In this document: piece after piece, positions 35,170-44,424 of the stretch
How positions within the stretch are numbered: the stretch's first letter is position 1
Layout of the letters: each line of letters starts with the position of its first letter
Origin: Labia minor
Taxonomy: Eukaryota > Arthropoda > Insecta > Dermaptera > Spongiphoridae
Length of the DNA: 64,000 nucleotides
Direction: 5' to 3'
Assembly (NCBI GenBank): GCA_963082975.1
Contig: OY720344.1
Span: 67,422,546 to 67,486,545 of the forward strand
Made by a program: the position numbers and the translations under genes
Notes under the pieces: generated by a model
Databases searched by the model: none
Told to the model about the DNA's origin: nothing
The model's input: only the letters and a program-made list of their open reading frames with translations

Positions 35170-36290
35170 CAAGTTTTTTTTTATTATCGTGGGGAAATGC
35201 ATTTACTCACGCGTTTGCGAGAGGGACTAACCCTCTAGGAGGGACTACCCAATAAAACCCCACCCTTTCAACCCACTCCTCCCCGGAATCCGCCGGTAAG
35301 CATTACTTCGGGAAAGGCGGTGTTTAATTGTTGATGTTTTTTACATCTTCTTCTTTGGTCTTCATGATTTTCCTGAGAATATTGGTGACAATTAGCCAGT
35401 CTTGTCTTGACCTCAGCAAAAGGTCAGCTACATTTTCTTTTGTTATTTGGCTAGCACATCTCCTTATAGCTTCATCTCTTATTTGGGTCCATCTCAGGCA
35501 ATGGAAAATTGAGTGTTCGGGGGAGTCTTCCTCTTCACAATACCAGCATTGGTTTGTTCCTCTTTTGTTCATCTTGTTTAAGTATGAACCAAATACCCCA
35601 TGTCCGGTAATTGCCTGGGTGACATAGAAGTCCACGTTTCCCCATTTCCTGTTGATCCAAGTGTGGATGTTTTTTACGAATACCTTAGCCCACCCGTTAT
35701 AATTTTGCCATTGTTCCTCCCATGCTATTCATCAGTTTTTTTGCCTCTTCCTTGTGCAGTCTTCCCCTCCTGTATAAAGCAACTCTCTCCTCAACCTTTA
35801 GTTTAATCGGCGGTAAGCCCGCGAATGCTAAAGCTGCCATTGTTGATATGGTTTTATAGCCGGATATGATTCTTAGGGCCATTCTTCTGTTAAGGCGTTC
35901 CAATAATTCTCATAATGCTTGAACCGCAAAACATGTGCCCAGATTGGTGCACCGTATAATATTATGGAAGAAACTACGTTTGCTAGACTGAGTCTTTTTT
36001 TGCACTAGGACCTCCTATATTGGATGTAATTCTAGCTAATGCCATATACATTTTATTAGCTTTTGCGCAGGTCTGTCGAATGTGTGTAGTCATTTTTACA
36101 TCTTTATCGATATGTAGGCCCAAATATTTGATTGACTTTGTGCTCTTTATTATAACTCCTTCTTTTTTGATGTCTATTTCTTCTTCTTCAGTCTTTTTGG
36201 GAGCAAGCTTAATTCCCATCTCTGACATATGAGATGCTATTTTTATGGACGCATATTGGTTGAGTTCTTCAAGCATTGTTTTGCATGAGA
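35170..36290 (-). mobile_element. 5'-truncated R1-clade non-LTR retrotransposon
   Basis: A minus-strand ORF2 fragment followed by a GC-rich 3' UTR (35323 down to 35185) that ends CCCCACGATAATAAA and an A tail (T run at about 35174-35183 on the plus strand). GGAGGGACTA-type repeats occur in the UTR. Truncated at about 36290 inside the reverse transcriptase. R1-clade elements are known mainly from arthropods and target rDNA in R1 itself; this copy is not in rDNA. I could not see a target duplication. Confidence 0.85.
35324..36276 (-). pseudogene. R1-clade ORF2 fragment (RT thumb to C-terminal CCHC), frameshifted
   Basis: The encoded parts appear in order on the minus strand, in three frames. 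From 36276: MGIKLAPKKTEEEE and KSIKYLGLHIDKDVKMTTHI, the reverse transcriptase region just after the catalytic motif. Then LSLANVVSSIILYGAPIWA (about 36000-35945), the thumb segment. From 35903: MALRIISGYKTISTMAALAF and AGLPPIKLKVEERVALYRRG. Finally, ending at TAA 35324: INRKWGNVDFYVTQAITGHG and a CCHC motif, CWYC-7-H-4-C. At least two frameshifts separate these, but the order and spacing match R1-type ORF2. The catalytic YADD box lies beyond the truncation, so the copy cannot be active. Confidence 0.88.
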
Positions 36291-37829
36291 TTAAAAGAAT
36301 AATTGGATGTATGGAATTTTATAAGGCAATTGCAAATAAACAGTAGCTGTAGCTAGGAACATCATTTTTTCCAGTACAGCCATTCAGTTCACATAATTTA
36401 AAAAGTAATCAACCAATTTGCTTGATATTGATATCAATGTAAAGCTAAATAAATAAGCTTTAAAAATATATGCATTTTATAAATATCGGCTTAGCCATTT
36501 CAAAAAAATAATCTTTGTATAAGCGCTTATGGGTCGATTTAGTTGCACCCAAGTATATATTACTATTTATAGTCACTGAATAAGAGATAAGCTCATCCGC
36601 TTACTTCTAAGGTTCAATGAGAACTGTTCAATTATTTAATTAATTTTTTTTATTTAATGAATTTATTGTAATTTATTAAAGGCATATAACTTTAGTCACA
36701 ACAAAATTAATTACTGTATTCAATATATTAAATGAAATTGAGAATTATGATTGAATATTGAATAGGGAAAAGTTTAAATTTGAAAAGTATTGACAAATCA
36801 AAGCCCTAGAAATCTATCTTATAGGAATTGAACATTTATGAAATATGTATTGAAATTTAAATATAAATAAAATTATTCTAATTGATTAATTTACTATACA
36901 AAATAAATAAAAACTTTGAAATTATACAATTAAACGATTTATAAGATGGAGATTAGGATTATAAATGAAATAACTAAATCGATGTACCTTAAATACAAGA
37001 AAATTTTATTAATTAAAATAAGATAAAAATACAATATTAAGAGCGATTTGCTTACCTTAAATATAAGCAAATCGATTTTTATAGTTATTTGTTTTATCAA
37101 TGAAATACAATATAACAAAACTTAATATTAAAAGATTTATAATATTAGAATGAATTTTCTACGAAAAGAAAAATTTATATCATATTATAATAATATAAAC
37201 AAATTTCAGTAAGGCAACTTAAAATATACAAGAAAATTAAATAACTAACTAATTAAATAATTCAAATTATACAAATGTTATTTACATAAATATCATAATA
37301 TAAAATAATAGTATTAACTTATATAGATTAACTTATAATATAATATATATCAAATGAGGGATGAGATCTTATTATTCTGAAAAGATATGAATGTTTGTTA
37401 AATAATATTTATTAGAAGCCACACTCTCAAACCCCAATAGGGCCCTCTTTGAAGGAAGATCAAACAATAAATTTTTAAATTTAAAATTTAGTAAAAAATA
37501 AAACATTCTAAAACATCTGCAACAATTTGTTGAATCATTTATTCAAGATGAAACAATACAACAATATGTAATGATAAAGATATTGCCAGGTGTAACTTTC
37601 ATAAACCAAAAGATTCTTTGTTAAATTTATATAACTTCAACAACTGTTTAGGATGAGCCTATATTCAACAATAAACCTTTTGTTTTAATATATGAAATTC
37701 ACTTTGAAATACCTTTATTCTAAGGTCGAAATATAATGGTATTTTGTAAAGAAAAACAATTTCAACAAATAGAATACATTTCTAGTCATAAAGGAATTTT
37801 ATTATGATTTGAATTAAGTTGATGTTTAG
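36291..37829. other. AT-rich, no gene seen
   Basis: A degraded upstream part of the Jockey-like relic may begin near 37500 but I cannot read it. Otherwise nothing. Confidence 0.5.
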
Positions 37830-38610
37830 TAATAAATTAATTATTGGTATTTATTTATTGAACCCAGTTCATTACTTTACTTAGGAGTTTAACGTTTGTT
37901 CTATCCATTATTAAATCCTATCCATGCTGGTGTGCTCCAAAGTAGTGTCTTAGGACCACTATCTCATCTACACACTAGACTTACCAATCTCTCCGAATGT
38001 TACTACATCTACGTTTGCAGACGCTACAGCCATTTTGGTCTAAGAATATACAAATAGCCACAGAAGTTTTACAAAGACCTATAAATATAATCCAAATTAT
38101 TGCTATCAAAATGACGAATAAAAATAAATCAAAATAAGTGGATTAAAGTATTATTCCCCAATATAAAAGGAGCATGCTCACCTATTAAAATAAATAATAA
38201 AGAAATATCACAATGTAAAAATACAAAATATCTTGGGATATTACTTGACAGAAAACTCAACTGGAAAACACATATTTCTAACAAAAGGAGGCAATTGGGA
38301 CTTTTTCTACATAAGTACATTGGTCGATTAAAATAAAATCTAAGTTAACAATAGAAAATAAATTATTAATCTATAAAACAATTTTTAAGCCTAGTTGGAC
38401 CTATGGCATACAATTACGGGGTTCTGCTGCAAACTCCAATATTGAGGTCCTTGAACGTTTACAAACCAACTTACTTCCCTGGTTCGTCGTTCTCGCATGT
38501 GATCGGAAAGTCCTAACAGTTAAAATCGAAATAGGAAAATATTGTAAAAATTATTTAAATAAACTAAATAGTCAGCCACACAAGATAAACCTACAAAATG
38601 CCGATTTTCT
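37830..38610 (+). pseudogene. Jockey-like non-LTR retrotransposon reverse transcriptase relic
   Basis: In shifting plus-strand frames: PIHAGVLQSSVLGPL (37925-37970), then TFADATAILV (about 38011-38041), where FADD, the catalytic box, has become FADA. Then TKYLGILLDRKLNWKTHISN (about 38222-38282), LTIENKLLIYKTIFKPSW and TYGIQLRGSAANSNIEVLER (38350-38458), ending near LTVKIEIGKYCKNYLNKLN (38513-38570). This order is diagnostic of the Jockey type. Several stops and frameshifts and the lost catalytic Asp show long inactivity. The 5' boundary is uncertain, and no A tail was found. Confidence 0.8.
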
Positions 38611-39791
38611 TTCTTGATTTTTAAATTTTTAAGAAGTTTTTTTAATTCATCAAAAATCATCAACTACGCTCTATTTTTTTACATGATATCCACTTACACT
38701 CACCTAAAAATCATATTATAGGTGAATAACCCCTGAAAACAAAGAAAATAAGTGAAAAAATAAATAATATAACTAAAATATATATGTAAATAAAGTATTA
38801 CCTACCCCAGAAAGTGAAAGAGTATATATGTTCGTTTAGATTTCCAAGAAATTTATAATTATTATGAGAAGTTATTTCGGGATTATTTTCACGTTTAATT
38901 GCGAGATTTGTCTCTACGTTTCGGCGCCAAAGTGGTTCAATGCGATGTTGATTGTGTCAACGTCCAGAATATTTCGGAGCCTAAATTAATTTAAAAAATA
39001 TATATACATGTCTGAATTTTATTTTTATTTATTTATATTTTATTATTATATAATTTATACAAACATTAATAATAAAATATATTTAATAATTATAATTTCC
39101 AATTAGTTTGTTCAACTTAAAATTAAATGGTGTAAATATAATAAAGATAATATTCTATTTTCATTTTTTAAAGGTAGATAATTATACAAACTGTTATCTT
39201 AACTATAATTTATAAACCACACCTAATTATATATTTAAATCAGAAATCCTTTTTCTAAATAACTCAAAATTACTAATTTGGAAAATCCTCTCTTAAAAAA
39301 TATCCTTGGATTAACAAAACACCACAATGCGACACTTTAAAAATAAATACTCTTTAAAAGGAAACAAATAAAAGAAAGGACAGTGACACAAAACAACCAA
39401 AATTAAATATATGTTAGAAAATAGGTTCTTAAATAGATAAACTCTTTACCAAACAAAAGAATCAAATACTAACAGATAACAAAGTTTATTTTATTGTTGT
39501 CATCTTGAATGAACACTGACTACTAAGAGTAATAAGCATATATTTTAAATTAATTTTTATATTTATTTATTAGTAGTTGCCCGATTGTTTAAAAAATAAT
39601 ATTTTTAAAATTTTTGATAAAAAGTGAAATTTTCAGTTATTTTACAAATTATTATTATATAAAATTTATAATTAAATTATAAATAATTAAATCAAATAAA
39701 TATAAATAATTGAATCAAAAATATAAGTTATGATTTAAATAAATTGTTTAAAAAATAATTAATTACTTTTTATATTTATTTGTCTTTAATA
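38611..39791. other. AT-rich, no gene seen
   Basis: The flank of the LTR element. Short GC-richer patch at 38900-38985, otherwise featureless. Confidence 0.6.
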
Positions 39792-39795
39792 GTAT
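39792..39795. repeat. Target-site duplication, left (GTAT)
   Basis: GTAT precedes the 5' LTR and follows the 3' LTR at 43711-43714. Four bases is usual for Ty3/gypsy integrases. Confidence 0.8.
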
Positions 39796-40030
39796 TATAG
39801 GATCTGAAAAAATGAAATTTATTTTATTTTATTATTTCCCCATGAAGATGTTCTCGGAGCGACTAAGCAAATTCACGTCGCACCGGGACATATATTTAAA
39901 ACCTCGCTACCCCCTCTTAGAAGCTTACGATTGGCTATAATAAGCTGGCCATCTATTGGCTCTTCGTTCAGCGCCTAGCACGCTATTGGTTGTCGAGAGT
40001 CCCCACCACTCCGCCTAGATGTCGCCAGCC

Positions 40031-40044
40031 GGGTATAAAAAGCC
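40031..40044 (+). promoter_or_regulatory. TATA box of the LTR promoter
   Basis: GGGTATAAAAAGCC in a GC-rich context; the CAGTAGTAGCAGTATCGG that begins about 25 bp later is a plausible start site and R-region beginning. The 3' LTR carries the same site at about 43408. Confidence 0.75.
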
Positions 40045-40204
40045 GTGAAGCAGGCTAGCTTGCCAGTAGTAGCAGTATCGGCAGTATCAGTAGCAGTTGT
40101 GATTCAAGACGTTAAGAAGAACATATCCGAAGAACGAAGAACGAAGAACGAAGAACGAAGAACGAAGAACCGAAGATTTCCAAGACGTTTATTTTTATCT
40201 GTGT

Positions 40205-40318
40205 ATATATTTTTTGCTAATATTTCTAAACAAAAACCATATATTTTTTGCTACTCTTTTCAATAAAAACGATATATTTTTTGCAAATACTTTTCAACAA
40301 AACGATATTTTTTAATCT
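40205..40318 (+). repeat. 33-bp tandem repeat in U5
   Basis: Three and a half units, each TATATTTTTTGC followed by a variable AT-rich part ending in CAAAAACCA, AATAAAAACGA or CAAAACGA. Identical in the 3' LTR. Confidence 0.85.
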
Positions 40319-40347
40319 GCTTCACTATCGAAGCCACCAACCCTACA

Positions 40348-40370
40348 ATTTGAGGGCTCAGTCCGAGATT
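40348..40370 (+). promoter_or_regulatory. Probable primer-binding site (tRNA-Pro-like)
   Basis: Directly after the LTR, ATTTGAGGGCTCAGTCCGAG followed by ATTG resembles the tRNA-Pro primer site TGGGGGCTCGTCCGGGAT, with two G-to-A differences in the matched bases and one extra A. The position is right; the match is imperfect, so another primer or a different mechanism is possible. Confidence 0.5.
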
Positions 40371-40447
40371 GAAGAATCATTACCCCTAGTAACCACGAAG
40401 AAACAAGAGCCAATTCGAGGAAATATCCAGTCTTCAAGATACAAGAC

Positions 40448-40507
40448 GTAAGATTCATGTTTCAAGATTTTTCTAAATCTTTCTCCTTTTTCTCCTTATC
40501 CCCTCAG
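40448..40507 (+). other. Possible 60-bp leader intron
   Basis: A donor-like GAC/GTAAGA at 40448 and a strong acceptor: a pyrimidine tract (TTTCTCCTTTTTCTCCTTAT, then CCCCTCAG) ending at 40507. The size is typical of short insect introns. Removal would delete an upstream ATG (40457) that opens a 17-codon frame ending in TGA at 40508-40510, just ahead of gag. Confidence 0.4.
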
Positions 40508-40611
40508 TGAATTGGAAACGACCCACGTTAATCAATTCATTGGGCACCGAAGGACCATCACGCTGTCAAATCCTATTTTCATTTAATATTTCCATACATA
40601 CGCCTTTCAAA

Positions 40612-43137
40612 ATGACTTCCTTTGAAACTATCCCATTCGTTCAACGTCAGCTAGCTTTGGCTGAATTCAAGATTATAAAAAGTTTGCACAAAATTCTTTA
40701 CGACGAAGAAGCCGATCGAAAAAGCCGTAGCAAAGTAAAACGATTTGCTGGATTTGATTTCGAAAGAGAGTCGGAAGAATTCAAGAATCGACTTGAAACG
40801 ATGAGCTCTTTAAACACAGCCACTTTAATTAAAATTGGAAACATTTTAAATATAGCTGAAAATTCTAAAGACGACATAATAAACGCTATTACAGATGTTT
40901 TATTCGATTTGGCTGAATTTGGAAGATCATTAAATGAATCGGAAGCAGAAGAAATAGAAGATGAAGAAGAAGAAGAAGAAAACGAAGAAGAAGCAACTGA
41001 AGAAGTACGCCAAGTTCCATCTTCATTAAGATATCCCTCTGCTGTCAACATAAGAGATATCGAAGACTTGGTAAAGAAATTTGATGGTGCTAAAACATAT
41101 TCAGTTAACCGCTGGATACAAGATATAGAAGACGAAGCAGACATCCATTTATTAGACGAAAGACGAACGATGATACTCGCAAGAAGATGTCTCACAGGAC
41201 TTGCAAAATTGTATTTCGAGAATACAAAAGGTGTCAAGACATGGAGAGACATGAAAACAAGCCTGAGAAAACAATTTTCCCCAAAGATCGACGAAATCGA
41301 GATTCATCGACAATTGGGAAACAGGAAAATGAAAAGAGGCGAAGATGCAACTGAATATTTTATTCATATGCAAAAGATTGCGAATCAAGGTGATATAAAG
41401 CCGAAATTATTAATTGAATATATAATTAATGGAATCGAAGATCCTCATAGCAAAATGTTTCTAGTTGGAACAAAAACATTGACAGATCTTCAACAAAAAC
41501 TAAACATGTTGGGCGACTTTATAAAAGAAGCATCAATAAGAAGAAACCCTGTTGAAAGAAAAGATACTAATCAGAAGCATACTGTCAAAGAAAAGAAAAA
41601 AGAAACCACAAGATGTTTCAACTGTGGAGACGCTTCACATTTTTCTAACGAGTGTCCATCTAAGAACAGGGGCGTCAAATGTTTTAAATGTAATAATTTT
41701 GGACATAAATCATTTGATTGCCCCACTAAGAAAAAAGAAATATATAAAATAGAAACAAAACCGTCAACTAGAAATCACAAGCTCGTATCAATCCAAAATT
41801 TAGAAATAAATGACGATGCTCAAAGGGAAGAAAATTTCAAAACAAATGACAGTGGACAAAAAGAAGAAAAATTAACATCAAACGAAGAAATACAAACGAA
41901 AGAAAATTTAGAAATAAATGATGATGAACAAAAAGAAGAAAAATTACTATCTAATGAGGATATACAAAATAATGAAGAAAGCTTAGAAACAAAAGAGAAT
42001 ATCGAAATGGATGAAGACTCGATTACAAATGTGGAAGTCCAAGAGGAAAATTTAGAAACAAATATTCAAAACGAAGAAAATATAGAATTAAATATTGATG
42101 ACAAAAAGAAAGAAAATGTAAATTTAACAAATGTAGATAAACAAGAGCAAAGCCTAAAGGATGATGATGAAAATGTACAAAAAAATAAAAAAGATACAGA
42201 ATATATAAATGAAATAGAAATGGAAGAATCTGATGAAAAAGACGAAAGCACCTCGATGGAAACAGATGAAGTGGAAAAATCTAAAGAAGCGACAAAAGAA
42301 GAAAAAACAGAATCCGAAACTAAGTCAAAAGAGGAGAAAACAGAGAAAATTGATACGAAAGAATCTAAAGTAAATGAATTCACAGAAAAAAAAGATGAAA
42401 CACCAAAAGAAAAAGAAACAACTAAAGAGAAAAAAGATGTGAAAAAGGCAGAAGAAACCAAACCAGAAGTTAAAGAAGAAAGAGAAAAAGAAGCCTCTTC
42501 TGATGAGAAGAAGAAAGAAGAGAGTGGAAATGAAAAGATGGAGGTAGAAAAAAAAGAAGAACCAGAAAAGAAAGAAGTAATTGAAGAAAAAGAAGAGACT
42601 GAAAAAGTGGAAGTTAAAGAAGAAAAGAATGAAGATGAAGATAAAGAATCTCCAAAAACTGATAATGGAAAAAGGACTGAAAGTAAAGTTAATGAAGAGG
42701 ATAAATCAAATGAAGGTGAATCAATGGAAGTTGATAAGGATGAAAGCATTTCAGAAGATCAAAATAAAACAATTCGTGAAGAAGATCTCGATCTCAATGA
42801 TAAAATTTTTGATCTTGATAAAACACAAACTACAAGTAAAGTTGGAACTGAAGATAGTATATTAAATAAAGAAAAGGAAGACTTTAATTTTTATGAGGTT
42901 AGTGAATTAAAAGAAATAATGAATGTAAATTTAGATCTAGAAACAGACATAAATAATTTATCCGAATCACAAGATATGGATGATAAGAAAAGTATATTTG
43001 ATGTGCAATCTAATAAACTATTTTATCCTGCTCATTGTGTGAAGAAAGAAATTGATGAATATCGAAAAAGGAAGAAGGTGAAGTGGAGAGACAAGATAGA
43101 ATATTGTGAAGGTGCCGATGGAAACTACGAGAATTGA
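40612..43137 (+). CDS. Gag polyprotein with two zinc knuckles and a long Lys/Glu-rich tail
   Basis: 841 residues. The start is ATG 40612 in the good context CAAAATG; the frame is open upstream to 40507 but without ATG. Residues 1-105 are helical and unrecognised; 110-132 are a Glu run. About 150-305 is a capsid-like region of the retrotransposon Gag type (NRWIQDIEDEADIHLLDERR, WRDMKTSLRKQFSPKIDEIE, then GEDATEYFIHMQKIA). Two CCHC knuckles (CX2CX4HX4C) occupy 335-348 and 357-370 and would bind RNA. About 397-716 is a low-complexity Lys/Glu/Asp tail that starts with 36-residue repeats (NLEINDDEQKEEKL). The last 40 residues are basic and aromatic (KKVKWRDKIEYCEGADGNYE). No protease motif. The product would assemble RNA-containing particles in the cytoplasm. 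The open frame and near-identical LTRs imply recent activity in trans. Confidence 0.92.
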   Translation: MTSFETIPFVQRQLALAEFKIIKSLHKILYDEEADRKSRSKVKRFAGFDFERESEEFKNRLETMSSLNTATLIKIGNILNIAENSKDDIINAITDVLFDLAEFGRSLNESEAEEIEDEEEEEENEEEATEEVRQVPSSLRYPSAVNIRDIEDLVKKFDGAKTYSVNRWIQDIEDEADIHLLDERRTMILARRCLTGLAKLYFENTKGVKTWRDMKTSLRKQFSPKIDEIEIHRQLGNRKMKRGEDATEYFIHMQKIANQGDIKPKLLIEYIINGIEDPHSKMFLVGTKTLTDLQQKLNMLGDFIKEASIRRNPVERKDTNQKHTVKEKKKETTRCFNCGDASHFSNECPSKNRGVKCFKCNNFGHKSFDCPTKKKEIYKIETKPSTRNHKLVSIQNLEINDDAQREENFKTNDSGQKEEKLTSNEEIQTKENLEINDDEQKEEKLLSNEDIQNNEESLETKENIEMDEDSITNVEVQEENLETNIQNEENIELNIDDKKKENVNLTNVDKQEQSLKDDDENVQKNKKDTEYINEIEMEESDEKDESTSMETDEVEKSKEATKEEKTESETKSKEEKTEKIDTKESKVNEFTEKKDETPKEKETTKEKKDVKKAEETKPEVKEEREKEASSDEKKKEESGNEKMEVEKKEEPEKKEVIEEKEETEKVEVKEEKNEDEDKESPKTDNGKRTESKVNEEDKSNEGESMEVDKDESISEDQNKTIREEDLDLNDKIFDLDKTQTTSKVGTEDSILNKEKEDFNFYEVSELKEIMNVNLDLETDINNLSESQDMDDKKSIFDVQSNKLFYPAHCVKKEIDEYRKRKKVKWRDKIEYCEGADGNYEN

Positions 43138-43154
43138 CATTCGGGTCGAATGTC
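43136..43154 (+). other. Perfect hairpin overlapping the gag stop codon
   Basis: GACATTCG-GGT-CGAATGTC, an 8-bp perfect stem with a 3-nt loop, begins inside the TGA stop and ends 4 bases before the polypurine tract. It may act in RNA stability, translation end or minus-strand transfer; function unknown. Confidence 0.5.
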
Positions 43155-43157
43155 ACC

Positions 43158-43172
43158 AAAGAGGGGGTGAGT
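43158..43172 (+). promoter_or_regulatory. Polypurine tract
   Basis: AAAGAGGGGGTGAG directly precedes the 3' LTR, the standard position for the plus-strand primer. Confidence 0.85.
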
Positions 43173-43710
43173 TATAGGATCTGAAAAAATGAAATTTATT
43201 TTATTTTATTATTTCCCCATGAAGATGTTCTCGGAGCGACTAAGCAAATTCACGTCGCACCGGGACATATATTTAAAACCTCGCTACCCCCTCTTAGAAG
43301 CTTACGATTGGCTATAATAAGCTGGCCATCTATTGGCTCTTCGTTCAGCGCCTAGCACGCTATTGGTTGTCGAGAGTCCCCACCACTCCGCCTAGATGTC
43401 GCCAGCCGGGTATAAAAAGCCGTGAAGCAGGCTAGCTTGCCAGTAGTAGCAGTATCGGCAGTATCAGTAGCAGTTGTGATTCAAGACGTTAAGAAGAACA
43501 TATCCGAAGAACGAAGAACGAAGAACGAAGAACCGAAGATTTCCAAGACGTTTATTTTTATCTGTGTATATATTTTTTGCTAATATTTCTAAACAAAAAC
43601 CATATATTTTTTGCTACTCTTTTCAATAAAAACGATATATTTTTTGCAAATACTTTTCAACAAAACGATATTTTTTAATCTGCTTCACTATCGAAGCCAC
43701 CAACCCTACA
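43173..43710 (+). repeat. 3' LTR (538 bp)
   Basis: Matches the 5' LTR base for base by eye, except that it has four CGAAGAA units instead of six (14 bp shorter). Confidence 0.95.
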
Positions 43711-43714
43711 GTAT
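43711..43714. repeat. Target-site duplication, right (GTAT)
   Basis: Repeats the GTAT before the 5' LTR. Confidence 0.8.
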
Positions 43715-44143
43715 TTACTAAATCAAAATAATGTACCTATGAAATAAGGGTTAAAATTTAAAATGGGAAGGATGAAAGAGTAAACAATCAGAAATGTACT
43801 AATGAATTATTACAGTATTTTATATAGATACTTCTCAGGAAAACACACACACACACATTAAACTGTTTATCAGTTAAATATTTCTCAGTAAACAAACTAA
43901 TATTTTAATTTAAGTGATATCACACAAGATTAATTTAAGGATTTTAATGTTAAAATAATAAATTTAACACTATAACTGAATGAATTTGTCTTTTTAATTT
44001 AATTTCGAATGAGTGAAATAGCTTTTTCATTTTTTTCATAATTACATTAAAAGTATATAAAAAAAAATAATGATAAAGTTACAAAAGAACGAGAGAAAAT
44101 AAATCTGAAGAAACTTTCTATTTATTATCCTTTTATATAGCAA
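43715..44143. other. AT-rich, no gene seen
   Basis: A short (AC)n run at 43846-43857; otherwise nothing. Confidence 0.6.
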
Positions 44144-44424
44144 TTGATTGGATGGTCATCGAATGGGAGGCCGAATAGCTTCGTTTCATTTGCTGGTTGG
44201 TTCCCTTCTTATCGTTCTTTCGACTCAATCCTGTTCTTTTCCCAGACGGCTCCTTCCTTTTCTTTTTTTTCCTCACTTCTCTTCCCCCCCCCCCACCGCT
44301 CCCGTTCCTCTCGCTATCCTTATTTCAATTTCCCATTCTGACAAGCAAGTTCAACTCCATTATTAGCTTTAATTTTCGTAAATGCTTAGACAAGCAAACT
44401 GCTTTAAAATCTCTGAGTGAATAA
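44144..44424 (+). other. Pyrimidine-rich patch, three-frame open
   Basis: C- and T-rich with a run of about 12 C near 44286-44297. All three plus frames stay open here because a pyrimidine-rich strand lacks stop codons; none resembles a known protein. It might be a promoter or 5' leader of an unseen gene, but composition alone explains the frames. Confidence 0.35.

Larger units (their letters stand above)
39796..40347 (+). repeat. 5' LTR (552 bp)
   Basis: It starts TATAGG and ends CCTACA, a short imperfect inverted pair (TGTAGG would be the exact complement). A TATA box GGGTATAAAAAGCC lies at 40031-40044, with a likely start region in the CAGTAGTAGC that follows. Six copies of CGAAGAA occur at 40128-40169. 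AATAAA lies in CAATAAAAACG (40261). U3 is much GC-richer than the genome around it; U5 consists mostly of a 33-bp tandem repeat. Confidence 0.95.
39796..43710 (+). mobile_element. Young gag-only LTR retrotransposon (TR-GAG-like)
   Basis: 3915 bp, bounded by GTAT target duplications (39792-39795 and 43711-43714). In order: 5' LTR, primer-binding-site-like sequence, a leader of 264 bp, an intact gag frame of 841 codons, polypurine tract, 3' LTR. The LTRs look identical except for two 7-bp repeat units. Only 35 bp separate the gag stop from the 3' LTR, so there is no room for pol, and no pol motif is present in any frame. It must use enzymes from another element. The two-knuckle Gag and 4-bp duplication suggest Ty3/gypsy affinity (inference). 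Gag-only elements called TR-GAG are known from plants; the arrangement here matches. Confidence 0.93.

Noticed and set aside
40045..40451. Two plus-strand frames in the 5' LTR and leader
   Set aside because: They run through the TATA region, the 7-bp repeat and the U5 tandem repeat, and lack good starts.
40698..41252. Minus-strand frame of 184 codons inside gag
   Set aside because: It is antisense to the Gag coding sequence; its Ser-rich content mirrors the Glu/Asp codons on the other strand.
42066..42749. Minus-strand frame of 227 codons, very Ser/Phe-rich
   Set aside because: Antisense shadow of the Lys/Glu-rich Gag tail (GAA and AAA read as TTC and TTT).
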